A stretch of DNA of 64,000 bases from Pseudotabrizicola algicola. Lineage in GTDB: Bacteria > Pseudomonadota > Alphaproteobacteria > Rhodobacterales > Rhodobacteraceae. How positions within the stretch are numbered: the stretch's first letter is position 1; the number at the start of each line of letters is the position of its first letter. The notes under the pieces were generated by a model. The model was not told the origin of the DNA. It ran no database searches and saw only the letters and a list, made by a program, of their open reading frames with translations. Shown piece after piece: positions 1 to 8,274 of the stretch. The stretch is from the NCBI RefSeq assembly GCF_010915705.1, contig NZ_JAAIKE010000004.1:124001-188000 (forward strand). Reading direction: 5' to 3'. The position numbers were made by a program, and so were the translations under genes.

Positions 1-10
1 TGTCTGATCC

Positions 11-448
11 ATGTTTGAAAGACTCCTCTCCGGCCTTCTGGCCCCTGCCCCCGCGCGACTGCCCGAACCCGATGCGCGCCTTGCGCTCTGCGCGCTGATG
101 GTGCGCGTGGCGCGGTCTGACGGCGATTATGCCGCTGCCGAGGTTGCGCAGATCGACAGGGTCATGGCCGCCATGCACGGTCTGTCGCCCTTTGCCGCCG
201 CCAGCCTGCGCAAAGAGGCCGAGGTGCTGGAGGCCGAAGCCCCCGACACCGTGCGCTTCACCCGCGCCATCAAGGCCGCGACCGCGCAAGAGGACCGCAA
301 CAGTCTGCTGCAGGCGCTGTGGTCTGTCGCGCTGTCGGATGGCGGACGCAATGCCGAAGAGGACAGGTTGCTGCGTCTGGTTGCCAATCTGCTGGGGCTC
401 ACGGATGTGGAATCGGCGCTGGCCCGCCAGCGGGCGGCCAAAGGGTGA
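11..448 (+). CDS. TerB-like (tellurite resistance TerB fold) protein
   Basis: A 145-residue, mainly helical soluble protein without signal peptide. Two internally similar segments carry acidic loop motifs, RSDGDYAAAEV near residue 34 and LSDGGRNAEED near residue 108. These paired S-D-G-x(3-5)-E elements are typical of the TerB/DUF533 fold, where acidic residues are thought to bind a metal. The family occurs in tellurite and stress loci but also as stand-alone proteins, so no tellurite role is claimed. The stop overlaps a GTG start of the next gene (GTGA), implying translational coupling. ATG at 11 lies at the window edge, so the promoter is not visible. Confidence 0.72.
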   Translation: MFERLLSGLLAPAPARLPEPDARLALCALMVRVARSDGDYAAAEVAQIDRVMAAMHGLSPFAAASLRKEAEVLEAEAPDTVRFTRAIKAATAQEDRNSLLQALWSVALSDGGRNAEEDRLLRLVANLLGLTDVESALARQRAAKG

Positions 449-1215
449 TTGCCTCGCTTGCCATGTATGACCGCGCCGAGACGCGCGAGGCTACGGATAG
501 GCTGTGGCGTCACATCCGCGACGGATTGCAAGCGCGCGGAATTGAGGCGCCACATGAACTTTCGCGAGGCGACGGGGCCTATTGGCCCGCATGGCAGGCG
601 CCGAGCCTCGTGTTGTCGCAAACCTGCGGTCTGCCGTTTCGGGCACGGTTGCACGGGCAGGTCACGCTGATCGGCACGCCGGATTATGGCGTCGACGGAT
701 GCCCGCCGGGCTATTACCGCTCGGTGCTGATCGCGCGGGCGGATGATGCGCGCACCGATGCGGCGGCATTCGGCGGCGCGGCACTCGCGTTCAACGAGGC
801 ATTGTCGCAATCGGGCTGGGCCGCGGTGCATGAGCATTTTCAAAGCCTAGGCGTGCCACTTTTTCCTGCGCTGCAAACAGGCAGCCACCGCGAAAGCGCG
901 CGGGCGGTGGCCGAGGGGAGAGCGGATTTCGCGGCAATCGATGCGGTGACATGGCGGCTGTTGTGCCGCCACGACGGCTTTGCAGCACGCTTGCGCGTGT
1001 TTGCGCAGACCAGGCCCACGCCGGGCCTGCCGCTGATTGCCGCCAAGGGCGCGCCGCGCAGGGCGATCTTTGAGGCAGTCGCCGAGGCGATTGCGGCTCT
1101 GGGCGAGGCAGAGCGGCTCAACCTTGGCCTGCAAGGGATTGTCGATATCCCGCAAAGCGCGTATCTGGCTCTGCCCATCCCCCCTGCCCCCGCCCAAATT
1201 CAAGGCGAAAGGTGA
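445..1215 (+). CDS. PhnD-like phosphate/phosphonate-type substrate-binding protein
   Basis: About 256 residues of periplasmic-binding-protein type II fold resembling PhnD-family proteins: the N-terminal IASLAMYDR strand, a central GSHRES loop, and an ADFAAIDAVTW segment typical of the PhnD core. I chose GTG 445 because its GTGA overlaps the upstream stop and the family-like N-terminus begins exactly there; ATG 463 is the alternative. Unlike a normal ABC binding protein it shows no signal peptide. It is coupled to the TerB-like gene and followed by an amino acid ABC operon rather than phosphonate permeases. Its ligand cannot be inferred. Confidence 0.7.
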   Translation: MIASLAMYDRAETREATDRLWRHIRDGLQARGIEAPHELSRGDGAYWPAWQAPSLVLSQTCGLPFRARLHGQVTLIGTPDYGVDGCPPGYYRSVLIARADDARTDAAAFGGAALAFNEALSQSGWAAVHEHFQSLGVPLFPALQTGSHRESARAVAEGRADFAAIDAVTWRLLCRHDGFAARLRVFAQTRPTPGLPLIAAKGAPRRAIFEAVAEAIAALGEAERLNLGLQGIVDIPQSAYLALPIPPAPAQIQGER

Positions 1216-1280
1216 TAAAAGCCGCGGCATCTGCCGCTGCGTCTGTCACAAAGGGCGTTGCAAAGGGAGCAATCTTGCGT

Positions 1281-1301
1281 CCTAATTTGATCAACTGTTC
1301 C
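1281..1301. promoter_or_regulatory. Candidate operator: CCTA-ATTTGATCAA-n4-TCC box upstream of the ABC operon
   Basis: The box holds a TTGATCAA palindrome and lies 18-38 bases before the GTG start of the ABC ATPase gene. An almost identical box (4675-4696) precedes the first glutamine-synthetase-like gene. AT-rich palindromes are rare in this genome, so a shared regulator site is plausible. No factor is known to bind it. Confidence 0.4.
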
Positions 1302-1318
1302 AAACGGCGCGAGGCAAA

Positions 1319-2152
1319 GTGACCACTGCCCATCTGAGCGAGAGTGATCGGACCAAGCCCGCGCCCATTCCCGGCGCGGCCAATGGCGTGGGCACCCCGG
1401 TGATCGAGATTCGGGGTCTGCACAAGGCCTATGGCTCGCTCGAGGTGCTCAAGGGTGTGGACCTGACGGCACCGCGCGGGCATGTCGTCAGCCTGATCGG
1501 ATCGTCGGGGTCGGGGAAATCGACGCTGCTGCGGTGTTGCAACCTTCTGGAGGACAGCCAGCAGGGCGAGATTCGCTTTGAGGGCGAGGCGGTGCGCTGG
1601 AAGGGGGAAGGGCTGAACCGCCACCCCGCCGACCGCGCACAGGTGACCCGCATCCGCACAAATCTGTCGATGGTGTTCCAGCAGTTCAACCTGTGGTCTC
1701 ACATGACGATTCTGCAGAATGTGATGGAGGCGCCGGTGACGGTGCTGAAGCGCGATCCGGGCGAGGTCGAGGCGAAGGCGCGGGAATATCTGGCCAAGGT
1801 GGGCATTGCCGACAAGGCCGATGCATGGCCTGCGATGCTGTCGGGCGGGCAGCAACAGCGCGCCGCGATTGCGCGGGCGCTGTGCATGGAGCCGCGCGCC
1901 CTGTTGTTCGACGAGCCGACAAGCGCGCTGGACCCGGAACTGGAGCAAGAGGTGATCCGCGTGATCAAGGCGCTGGCCGAAGAAGGGCGCACGATGATCC
2001 TCGTCACGCATGACATGAAACTGGCGGCCGATTGTTCGGACCACGTCATCTTCCTGCATCAGGGCCTGATCGAGGAAGAAGGACCGCCGGAGCGGGTGTT
2101 CGGCGCGCCGCAGACCGCCCGTCTGCGCGGTTTCCTTTCCGCGACCGCCTGA
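1319..2152 (+). CDS. Polar amino acid ABC transporter ATP-binding protein (HisP/GlnQ type)
   Basis: The 277-residue ATPase energises uptake of a polar or basic amino acid or related amine through the two permeases downstream. Walker A GSSGSGKST is at residues 61-69, the signature LSGGQQQR at 174-181 and Walker B with D-loop LLFDEPTSALD at 195-205. The N-terminal 25 residues extend beyond the usual HisP start, and the GTG at 1319 with GAGG four bases upstream is a weak start, so initiation slightly downstream is possible. It is the first gene of an ATPase, binding protein, permease, permease cluster, and a conserved box lies just before it. Family assignment is firm; the exact substrate is not. 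Confidence 0.93.
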   Translation: MTTAHLSESDRTKPAPIPGAANGVGTPVIEIRGLHKAYGSLEVLKGVDLTAPRGHVVSLIGSSGSGKSTLLRCCNLLEDSQQGEIRFEGEAVRWKGEGLNRHPADRAQVTRIRTNLSMVFQQFNLWSHMTILQNVMEAPVTVLKRDPGEVEAKAREYLAKVGIADKADAWPAMLSGGQQQRAAIARALCMEPRALLFDEPTSALDPELEQEVIRVIKALAEEGRTMILVTHDMKLAADCSDHVIFLHQGLIEEEGPPERVFGAPQTARLRGFLSATA

Positions 2153-2197
2153 CGATACACGAAACCATAACAACAGCTAACAACTAGGGAGACACAT

Positions 2198-2923
2198 ATG
2201 AAAAAGCTGATGCTCGCCACCGCGCTTGTCGCGCTCACGGCAGGGAGCGCCTTTGCGCAGCAGGTCGTGCGCATGGGCACCGAGGGCGCCTACCCTCCGT
2301 ACAACTTCATCAATGACAACGGTCAGGTGGACGGGTTCGAGCGCGAGCTGGGCGACGAGCTGTGCCGCCGCGCCGAGCTGACCTGTGAATGGGTGACAAC
2401 CGATTGGGATTCGATCATCCCGAACCTTCAGTCCGGCAACTATGACACCATCATCGCCGGCATGAACATCAATGAAGAGCGGTCGAAGGTGATCTCCTTC
2501 ACCCAGAACTACACCCCCCCGGCCCCGTCGGCCTATGTCGCACTGTCGCCCGATGCCGATATCGAGGGCGGCGTGATCGCGGCGCAGGTCAACACCATCC
2601 AATCGGGTTACATCGCGGCTTCTGGCGCGACGCTGCTGGAGTTCGCGACGCCGGATGAAACCGTCGCAGCGGTGCGCAACGGCGAGGCCGATGCGGTGTT
2701 TGCCGATAAGGACTACCTGGTTCCAATCGTGAACGAATCGAATGGACAGCTGGTGATCGTGTCGGATGACGTGACGCTGGGCGGCGGTGTGGGCATGGGC
2801 CTGCGCCAGTCGGACACGGAACTGCGCGGCAAGTTTGACGCCGCCATCGGCTCGATGAAAGAGGACGGTTCGCTGAACGCCTTGATCATCAAGTGGTTCG
2901 GCGAAGACGCCGACGTGTTCTGA
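2198..2923 (+). CDS. Amino acid ABC transporter periplasmic substrate-binding protein (HisJ/ArgT type)
   Basis: A 241-residue periplasmic protein. A Sec signal peptide (MKK, hydrophobic stretch, AFA cleavage motif near residue 20) precedes a classical SBP_bac_3 domain that starts with the GTEGAYPPYNF strand. It also has the GFERELGDEL, NLQSGNYDTIIAGM and GEADAVFADK segments of the basic-amino-acid/opine branch. The start is supported by GGGAG eight bases upstream. It delivers ligand to the two permeases below. A GC-rich stem-loop lies between its stop codon and the first permease gene. The amine-ligase cluster downstream suggests that the ligand could be a diamine-like or basic amino acid, but this is inference. 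Confidence 0.92.
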   Translation: MKKLMLATALVALTAGSAFAQQVVRMGTEGAYPPYNFINDNGQVDGFERELGDELCRRAELTCEWVTTDWDSIIPNLQSGNYDTIIAGMNINEERSKVISFTQNYTPPAPSAYVALSPDADIEGGVIAAQVNTIQSGYIAASGATLLEFATPDETVAAVRNGEADAVFADKDYLVPIVNESNGQLVIVSDDVTLGGGVGMGLRQSDTELRGKFDAAIGSMKEDGSLNALIIKWFGEDADVF

Positions 2924-2930
2924 TGAACAG

Positions 2931-2957
2931 GCCCCCGCGCGCGCTGCGGGCGGGGGC
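2931..2957 (+). terminator. Intercistronic stem-loop after the binding-protein gene
   Basis: GCCCCCGC (2931-2938) pairs with GCGGGGGC (2950-2957), 7 bases after the binding-protein stop and 8 before the permease ATG. There is no U-run, so it is more likely an mRNA-stabilising or partially attenuating hairpin than a full terminator. It also buries the G-rich stretch that could serve as the permease ribosome-binding site. Confidence 0.6.
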
Positions 2958-2965
2958 AATTTCGC

Positions 2966-3847
2966 ATGTTTGAATTTTGCGCTGATCCCAAATCGCTGGA
3001 AGGCCTGTCATGGCTGTCGTGCTACCTGACCTCGGGTAAGCACCTGAATATGTATTGGGCATTTGGCACCGTGCTGCTGCTGCTGGCGGTGACGGCCCCG
3101 ATTGCCATGCTGTTTGGATTTTTCGGCGCGATGGCGGCGCGCAGCCAGTTTTTCGCGCTGCGCCTGATCGGCAAGGGTTATACCGGTATGGTGCGCGGTG
3201 TGCCCGATATCGTGTTCTTCCTGTTCTTCGTGATCGCGCTGGATCAGGGGATCGAATACATCATGCACCTGATCCGCTGCCCCGACTGGGTGGAACCCGT
3301 GCGCAACGGGTTGGAATTCAGGGTGTGTCCGCAGGCAAAGGTGCCGCTCGGGTCTGCCCCGCAGACGGTGCATCAGTTCTACGGCTTCATGCTTGCGGTG
3401 CTGACCTTCGCGCTGGTCTTCGGGGCCTTTGCGGCCAATGTCCTTTATGGTGCGATGCAGGCGGTGCCGCGCGCGCAACTGGAAACCGCCGAAGCCTATG
3501 GTCTTAGCCCGTCACAGGTGTTCCGCCGTGTGCTGGTGCCGCAGATGTGGGTTTACGCCCTGCCGGGCCTGTCAAACCTGTGGCTGATCCTGATCAAGGC
3601 CACGCCCTTGCTGTTCCTGCTGGGTGTGCAGGATATCGTCTACTGGGCACGGGAATTGGGCGGGGCCAAGACGCAGGCCTTTGACTACCCGCACCCCGAC
3701 TGGCGGCTCTATTATTTCATGGCGTTGCTGGTGTTCTATCTGGGCTTCACGCGCCTGTCGGAAATCGTGCTGAACCGCATTGCCGCGCGGTTGGCCAAGG
3801 GTCAGGCCACGGCGGCGGGCGAAGCGATGCGAAAGGCGGGGATATGA
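2966..3847 (+). CDS. Amino acid ABC transporter permease 1 (HisQ/OccQ type)
   Basis: A 293-residue inner-membrane permease of the MetI/HisMQ superfamily, with about five hydrophobic helices. The EAA loop ETAEAYGLSPSQVFRRVLVPQ lies around residues 172-192 and contacts the ATPase. An insert with two cysteines in the loop after helix 2 (IRCPDW and FRVCPQ) makes it longer than E. coli HisQ. The ATG has only a weak ribosome-binding site because the preceding hairpin takes up the G-rich sequence. Its stop overlaps the next start (ATGA), so the two permeases are probably made in equal amounts and form a heterodimer. Confidence 0.92.
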   Translation: MFEFCADPKSLEGLSWLSCYLTSGKHLNMYWAFGTVLLLLAVTAPIAMLFGFFGAMAARSQFFALRLIGKGYTGMVRGVPDIVFFLFFVIALDQGIEYIMHLIRCPDWVEPVRNGLEFRVCPQAKVPLGSAPQTVHQFYGFMLAVLTFALVFGAFAANVLYGAMQAVPRAQLETAEAYGLSPSQVFRRVLVPQMWVYALPGLSNLWLILIKATPLLFLLGVQDIVYWARELGGAKTQAFDYPHPDWRLYYFMALLVFYLGFTRLSEIVLNRIAARLAKGQATAAGEAMRKAGI

Positions 3848-4671
3848 CCTGTTGGGAAACCATCGGTGCCTATGCCTTTCGGTCCTTGGGCTATGGCGAG
3901 CGGTTGCTGCCGCGCACGGACTTCACCCTGTGCCAGCAATTCACGCTGATCGGATCGGGCCTGATCTGGAACGTGTATTTCGGGGTCGTGGCGCTGCTGT
4001 TCGGCTTTGTGCTGGCCAATGCGATTGCCTTTGCCAAGGCCTCGCATAACCCGATTGCCCGCAAGCCCGCGGAATGGTTCATCTTTCTGTTCCGCGGCTC
4101 GCCTTTATTCATCCAGTTCTTCCTTGCCTACGAGGCATTGCAACTGCTGCCCCGCGCCGGAATTGACGTGTTCGGCGTCACGGTGCAGACGGCGTGGACG
4201 ACAAAGGCCTGGGCGGGAGCGCTGTTTGTGCTGTTCCTCAACACCGCCGCCTATTCGGCCGAGATCTTCCACGGCGCGCTGCGATCCATCCCCAAGGGCG
4301 ATCTGGAGGCGGCCGAAGCCTATGGCCTGACCGGCTTTGCCAAGTTCCGCCGGATCCAGTGGCCGACCATGCTGCGCCTCGCCTGGCCCGCCTATACGAA
4401 TGAGGCGATCTTCCTGTTCCATTCCACGACGCTGGTGTTTTTCTCGGGCTTTCCGGCGTTTCAGCAGCGGGGCGATGCGCTTTATTACGCCAGCTATTTC
4501 GCGGACAAGACCTTCAACCCTTTTATCCCCTATCCGATCGTGGCGGGCTACTTCATCATCCTGACGCTTTTGCTGATCTGGCTGATGGGGCGGATCAACA
4601 CGCGGCTGAACCGGCACCTGCCTTCCAATCTGAGCGGCAAAATTCGCTTGCGTCCTCAGTTGATCCGATAG
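3844..4671 (+). CDS. Amino acid ABC transporter permease 2 (HisM/OccM type)
   Basis: A 275-residue inner-membrane permease, partner of the preceding one. Hydrophobic helices alternate with short loops, and the EAA motif EAAEAYGLTGFAKFRRIQWP sits near residues 154-173. The start codon overlaps the upstream stop by four bases, and the gene ends the transporter unit. About 120 bases without a gene follow before the ligase genes, containing a repeated TTTGATCAA box, so a new promoter is likely there. Substrate specificity cannot be read from the permease. Confidence 0.92.
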   Translation: MTCWETIGAYAFRSLGYGERLLPRTDFTLCQQFTLIGSGLIWNVYFGVVALLFGFVLANAIAFAKASHNPIARKPAEWFIFLFRGSPLFIQFFLAYEALQLLPRAGIDVFGVTVQTAWTTKAWAGALFVLFLNTAAYSAEIFHGALRSIPKGDLEAAEAYGLTGFAKFRRIQWPTMLRLAWPAYTNEAIFLFHSTTLVFFSGFPAFQQRGDALYYASYFADKTFNPFIPYPIVAGYFIILTLLLIWLMGRINTRLNRHLPSNLSGKIRLRPQLIR

Positions 4672-4674
4672 TAG

Positions 4675-4696
4675 CCTACATTTGATCAAATTATCC
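4675..4696. promoter_or_regulatory. Candidate operator: CCTAC-ATTTGATCAA-n4-TCC box upstream of the ligase genes
   Basis: Second copy of the box at 1281-1301, here with a perfect TTTGATCAAA palindrome (4681-4690). A further inverted repeat, TCCGGAC-ACCC-GTCCGGA, follows at 4694-4711 and might end the upstream transcript. Placement between the transporter and the ligase genes suggests coordinated control of both units. Confidence 0.4.
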
Positions 4697-4790
4697 GGAC
4701 ACCCGTCCGGACCCGCATCACAGGCGGGACGCAAGATCGTAACCCGAGGATGGACCACGGGCCGCGCCCCCGGCGAGGCCCCGACCAGCG

Positions 4791-6131
4791 ATGATGATGA
4801 AGGACTATCTGCGTAAGCACCCGCAAGTGCGCACCATACGAGTGGCGGCCGCCGATCTGAACGGACAGGCCCGTGGCAAACGTATCCCGTCGCGCTATGC
4901 CGAAAAGGCGGTGAAAGACGGCACCCGCTTTCCGTTTTCCGTTTTGTCTTTGGACATCTGGGGCGAGGATATCGACGACAGCCCGATGGTGTTCGAACAG
5001 GGCGATCAGGACGGCGTTCTGAAACCCACCGAGCGCGGCTTCATGCCGATGCCCTGGCTCGAGGCCCCCACCGCGCTGTTGCCGATCTGGATGTTCCGCG
5101 AGAATGGCGCGCCCTATGAGGGCGATCCCCGTCATGCGCTCAATGCAGTGGTCAAGCGTTACAAGGCGCGCGGGCTGACGCCGGTGGTGGCGATGGAGCT
5201 TGAGTTTTTCCTCATCGACGACTCCGGCAAGACTCTGCAAGTGCCGCCCAGCCCCCGCTCCGGCAAGCGGCGCAAGGCGGCGGAAACGCTGTCCATTCGC
5301 GCGCTGGATGCATTCGATACGTTCTTTACCGACTTGTATGATGCCTGCGAGGCGATGGACATTCCCGCCGATACCTCGACCTCGGAAACCGGTCTTGGCC
5401 AGTTCGAGGTGAACCTGATGCATTGCGACGACGCGCTCCGCGCCGCCGATGATGCGTGGCTGTTCAAGATGCTGGTCAAGGGTCTGGCGCGGCGGCATGG
5501 CTTTGCGGCCAGTTTCATGGCCAAGCCCTATGCCGAATATTCCGGGTCGGGTCTGCACACGCATTTTTCGGTGTTGGATGCGGCAGGCGACAACATCTTT
5601 GATTCCGGCGGGCCCAAGGGCACGGCGGCGCTGAAACAGGCGGTGGCCGGCTGTCTGGCGGCGATGCACGATTCGACGCTGGTCTTTGCGCCGCATGAAA
5701 ACAGCTATGAACGTCTGGTGCCAGGCCGTCATGCGCCCACCGCGATCTGCTGGGGCTACGAGAACCGGACCGCCGCGATCCGGATACCGGCAGGCAGCCC
5801 TTCGGCGCGGCGGATCGAGCATCGTGTGGCGGGGGGGGATGTGAACCCCTATCTGATGCTGGCCACCATTCTCGGCGCGGCGCTGGTCGGGATGGAGGAC
5901 GAGATGGAGCCGCCGCCACCGGTAACGGGCAACGCCTATGCAATGGACCTGCCGCAGATTCCCAGCTCGTGGGAGGCAGCGATTGATGCGTTCGAGAACA
6001 GCGACATGCTGTACCGGTTCCTGCCCAAGGAGCTGATCCGGAACTTCGTGCTGACCAAACGGCAGGAGATGCATTATATTTCGGACCTGACTCCGGAAGA
6101 GCGGATCGAGCTTTATCTCGATACGGTCTGA
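4791..6131 (+). CDS. Glutamine-synthetase-family gamma-glutamyl-amine ligase, paralog 1
   Basis: A 446-residue protein of the glutamine synthetase fold. Catalytic segments are MELEFF (135-140), QFEVNL (204-209), the phosphate/ATP signature AKPYAEYSGSGLHTHFS (244-260) and ENRTAAIRIP (324-333). It lacks the C-terminal adenylylation region of GlnA. The family (PuuA, GlnA3-like, gamma-glutamylmethylamide synthetase, IpuC) ligates glutamate to amines with ATP. A second, clearly different paralog lies two genes downstream. Three in-frame ATGs (4791, 4794, 4797) make the exact start uncertain by two residues. With the oxidase and amidotransferase neighbours, a role in gamma-glutamylated amine catabolism is the best inference. 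Confidence 0.88.
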   Translation: MMMKDYLRKHPQVRTIRVAAADLNGQARGKRIPSRYAEKAVKDGTRFPFSVLSLDIWGEDIDDSPMVFEQGDQDGVLKPTERGFMPMPWLEAPTALLPIWMFRENGAPYEGDPRHALNAVVKRYKARGLTPVVAMELEFFLIDDSGKTLQVPPSPRSGKRRKAAETLSIRALDAFDTFFTDLYDACEAMDIPADTSTSETGLGQFEVNLMHCDDALRAADDAWLFKMLVKGLARRHGFAASFMAKPYAEYSGSGLHTHFSVLDAAGDNIFDSGGPKGTAALKQAVAGCLAAMHDSTLVFAPHENSYERLVPGRHAPTAICWGYENRTAAIRIPAGSPSARRIEHRVAGGDVNPYLMLATILGAALVGMEDEMEPPPPVTGNAYAMDLPQIPSSWEAAIDAFENSDMLYRFLPKELIRNFVLTKRQEMHYISDLTPEERIELYLDTV

Positions 6132-6208
6132 TCCTTGATGACCGCGCCCCCTTGACCCTTGGCGGGGCGCGGCCCAAAGCTGTGGTTGCGTTATTTTTCG
6201 GACAGGTC

Positions 6209-6889
6209 ATGCTGATCGGCATTCTGCAAACAGGGCTCGCGCCCGAAGCCCTTGCGCCCGCGATGGGCGACTACCCCGACATGTTCGCGCGGCTGCTGGA
6301 CGGCCACGGATTTGCCTTTCGCACCTTTCAGGTGGTCAATGGCGTTTTCCCCGGGTCGGTTCACGACTGTGACGGCTGGCTGATCACCGGGTCCAAGCAC
6401 GGGGTCTATGAAGACCATCCGTGGATCGCGCCGCTGGAGGCGTTTATCCGCACGGCCTATGCGGAACATGTGCCGATGGTGGGCATCTGCTTTGGCCATC
6501 AGATCATCGCGCAGGCGATGGGGGGGCGGGTCGAGAAATTCGCGGGCGGCTGGTCGGTTGGCCCGACGTCCTATGATTTTGAGGGCCAGCAGATCACGCT
6601 GAACGCCTGGCACCAGGATCAGGTGGTCGAGCGTCCCGCGGGGGCGGTGGTTCTGGCCAAGAACGGCTTTTGCGAGAACGCGGCGCTGCTTTACGATGAC
6701 CGCACGCTGACCATTCAGGCACATCCGGAATTTCGCACGCCATTTGTCGAAGGGTTGATGAAAACCCGCGCCATCGGGGTGGTGCCGGATGCGCTGTTGC
6801 AGACAGCGGCGGCGAAACTGGATACACCCTTGGACGATACCGCGATTGCCGCGCGCATCGCGGCCTTTTTCAAAGCGCCCCGGTCCTGA
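6209..6889 (+). CDS. Class I (triad) glutamine amidotransferase, TrpG/GuaA type
   Basis: A 226-residue soluble protein with the GATase-1 triad: nucleophile Cys94 in GICFGHQ and His172/Glu174 in AHPEF. The ITGSKHGVYED oxyanion region is near residues 59-69. ATG 6209 is preferred because the homologous core starts there (MLIGILQTG); a TTG at 6152 would add an unlikely extension. It stands between two gamma-glutamyl ligase genes, so it may hydrolyse a gamma-glutamyl amide (the PuuD step, although PuuD is a different subfamily) or hand ammonia to a partner. It has no synthetase domain. The biochemical role is inference. Confidence 0.85.
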   Translation: MLIGILQTGLAPEALAPAMGDYPDMFARLLDGHGFAFRTFQVVNGVFPGSVHDCDGWLITGSKHGVYEDHPWIAPLEAFIRTAYAEHVPMVGICFGHQIIAQAMGGRVEKFAGGWSVGPTSYDFEGQQITLNAWHQDQVVERPAGAVVLAKNGFCENAALLYDDRTLTIQAHPEFRTPFVEGLMKTRAIGVVPDALLQTAAAKLDTPLDDTAIAARIAAFFKAPRS

Positions 6890-6918
6890 TCTCCGGCGGC
6901 CAAGCAACGGACGAACCC

Positions 6919-8274
6919 ATGTCGAAATGGACCGACAAGCTGCCCGAGGCGGCACGCGACTTTATCGGCAACCGCCGCGTGGATGAGGTGGAATGCATCA
7001 TCGGCGACATCGCCGGTGTGGCACGGGGCAAGGCGATGCCTGCCGCCAAGTTCGCGACGCAGAAAAGCTATTTCCTGCCCAATTCCATCTTCTTGCAGAC
7101 GATCACGGGGGAATGGGCGGACAACCCGTTTGATGCCTTCACCGAGCCCGACATGATCCTCGAGCCCGATTTCACAACCGCCACCGCAGCGCCGTGGACG
7201 GCGGATGTGACATTGCAGGTCATCCATGACGCCAAGGACCAAGAGGGCAATCTGGTGCCCTTTGCGCCGCGCAACGTGCTGCGGCGGGTGGTGGCGCTGT
7301 ATGAGGCGCAGGGATGGCGGCCCGTCGTCGCCCCCGAGATGGAATTCTTCCTGACCGCGCGCAACATCGACCCGAACATGCCCGTCCTGCCCCCGATGGG
7401 CCGCACGGGGCGGCGCGCGGCTGGCAAACAGGCCTATTCGATGTCGGCGGTCGACGAATATGGCAAGGTGATCGACGACATTTACGACTTCGCCGAGGCG
7501 CAGGGGCTGGAAATCGATGGCATCCTGCAAGAAGGCGGCGCAGGGCAGATCGAACTCAACCTTGCGCATGGCGATCCGGTGCGGCTGGCCGATGACGTGT
7601 TCTTCTTCAAGCGCCTGATCCGCGAGGCGGCGCTGCGGCATGATTGTTTTGCCACCTTCATGGCCAAGCCGATCGCCGGAGAGCCGGGATCGGCCATGCA
7701 TATCCACACTTCCGTGGTGGACGCCAAGAGCGGCAAGAACATCTTTGCGGGGCCCAAAGGGGCAGAAACCGAGGCTTTCCTGCATTTCATCGGCGGTTTG
7801 CAGAACCATCTGGGCGCGGGCGTGGCGTTGCTGGCGCCCTATGTCAACAGCTACCGCCGCTATGTCCCCGACTTTGCCGCGCCGATCAATCTGGAATGGG
7901 GGCGCGATAACCGCACCACCGGCCTGCGGGTGCCGATTTCATCCGCAGCGGCGCGGCGCGTGGAAAACCGGCTGCCGGGCATGGATTGCAACCCCTATCT
8001 CGGCATCGCAGCCACGCTGGCCTGTGGCTATCTGGGTCTGATGGAAAAACGCCTGCCCCGCCCCGAATTCGTGGGCTCCGCCTATATCGACAGCGACGAA
8101 ATTCCGGTGAACATGGGCGATGCGCTTGACCTCCTCGATGAGGATGCAGCGCTCAAGGCGGTGTTGGGCGAGGATTTCTGCAAGGTTTACGACTCCGTCA
8201 AACGCAACGAATACAAAGAGTTCCTGCAGGTCATCAGCCCGTGGGAACGCGAACACCTGCTTTTGAACGTATGA
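6919..8274 (+). CDS. Glutamine-synthetase-family gamma-glutamyl-amine ligase, paralog 2
   Basis: A 451-residue glutamine synthetase homolog with PEMEFFL (139-145), QIELNLAHG (210-218), the AKPIAGEPGSAMHIHTS signature (249-265) and DNRTTGLRVP. It differs clearly from paralog 1, including an unusual AMHIH in place of GLHTH, so the two probably use different amines rather than being a recent duplication. Its stop overlaps the start of the FAD oxidoreductase gene (ATGA), linking ligation with oxidation. In known pathways a gamma-glutamylated amine is the substrate of a PuuB-type oxidase, which fits this coupling. Confidence 0.88.
   Translation: MSKWTDKLPEAARDFIGNRRVDEVECIIGDIAGVARGKAMPAAKFATQKSYFLPNSIFLQTITGEWADNPFDAFTEPDMILEPDFTTATAAPWTADVTLQVIHDAKDQEGNLVPFAPRNVLRRVVALYEAQGWRPVVAPEMEFFLTARNIDPNMPVLPPMGRTGRRAAGKQAYSMSAVDEYGKVIDDIYDFAEAQGLEIDGILQEGGAGQIELNLAHGDPVRLADDVFFFKRLIREAALRHDCFATFMAKPIAGEPGSAMHIHTSVVDAKSGKNIFAGPKGAETEAFLHFIGGLQNHLGAGVALLAPYVNSYRRYVPDFAAPINLEWGRDNRTTGLRVPISSAAARRVENRLPGMDCNPYLGIAATLACGYLGLMEKRLPRPEFVGSAYIDSDEIPVNMGDALDLLDEDAALKAVLGEDFCKVYDSVKRNEYKEFLQVISPWEREHLLLNV

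Noticed and set aside
1281-1301. FNR/CRP-type reading of the TTTGATCAA boxes
   Set aside because: An FNR site needs four bases between TTGAT and ATCAA; here the half-sites overlap directly, so FNR is unlikely.
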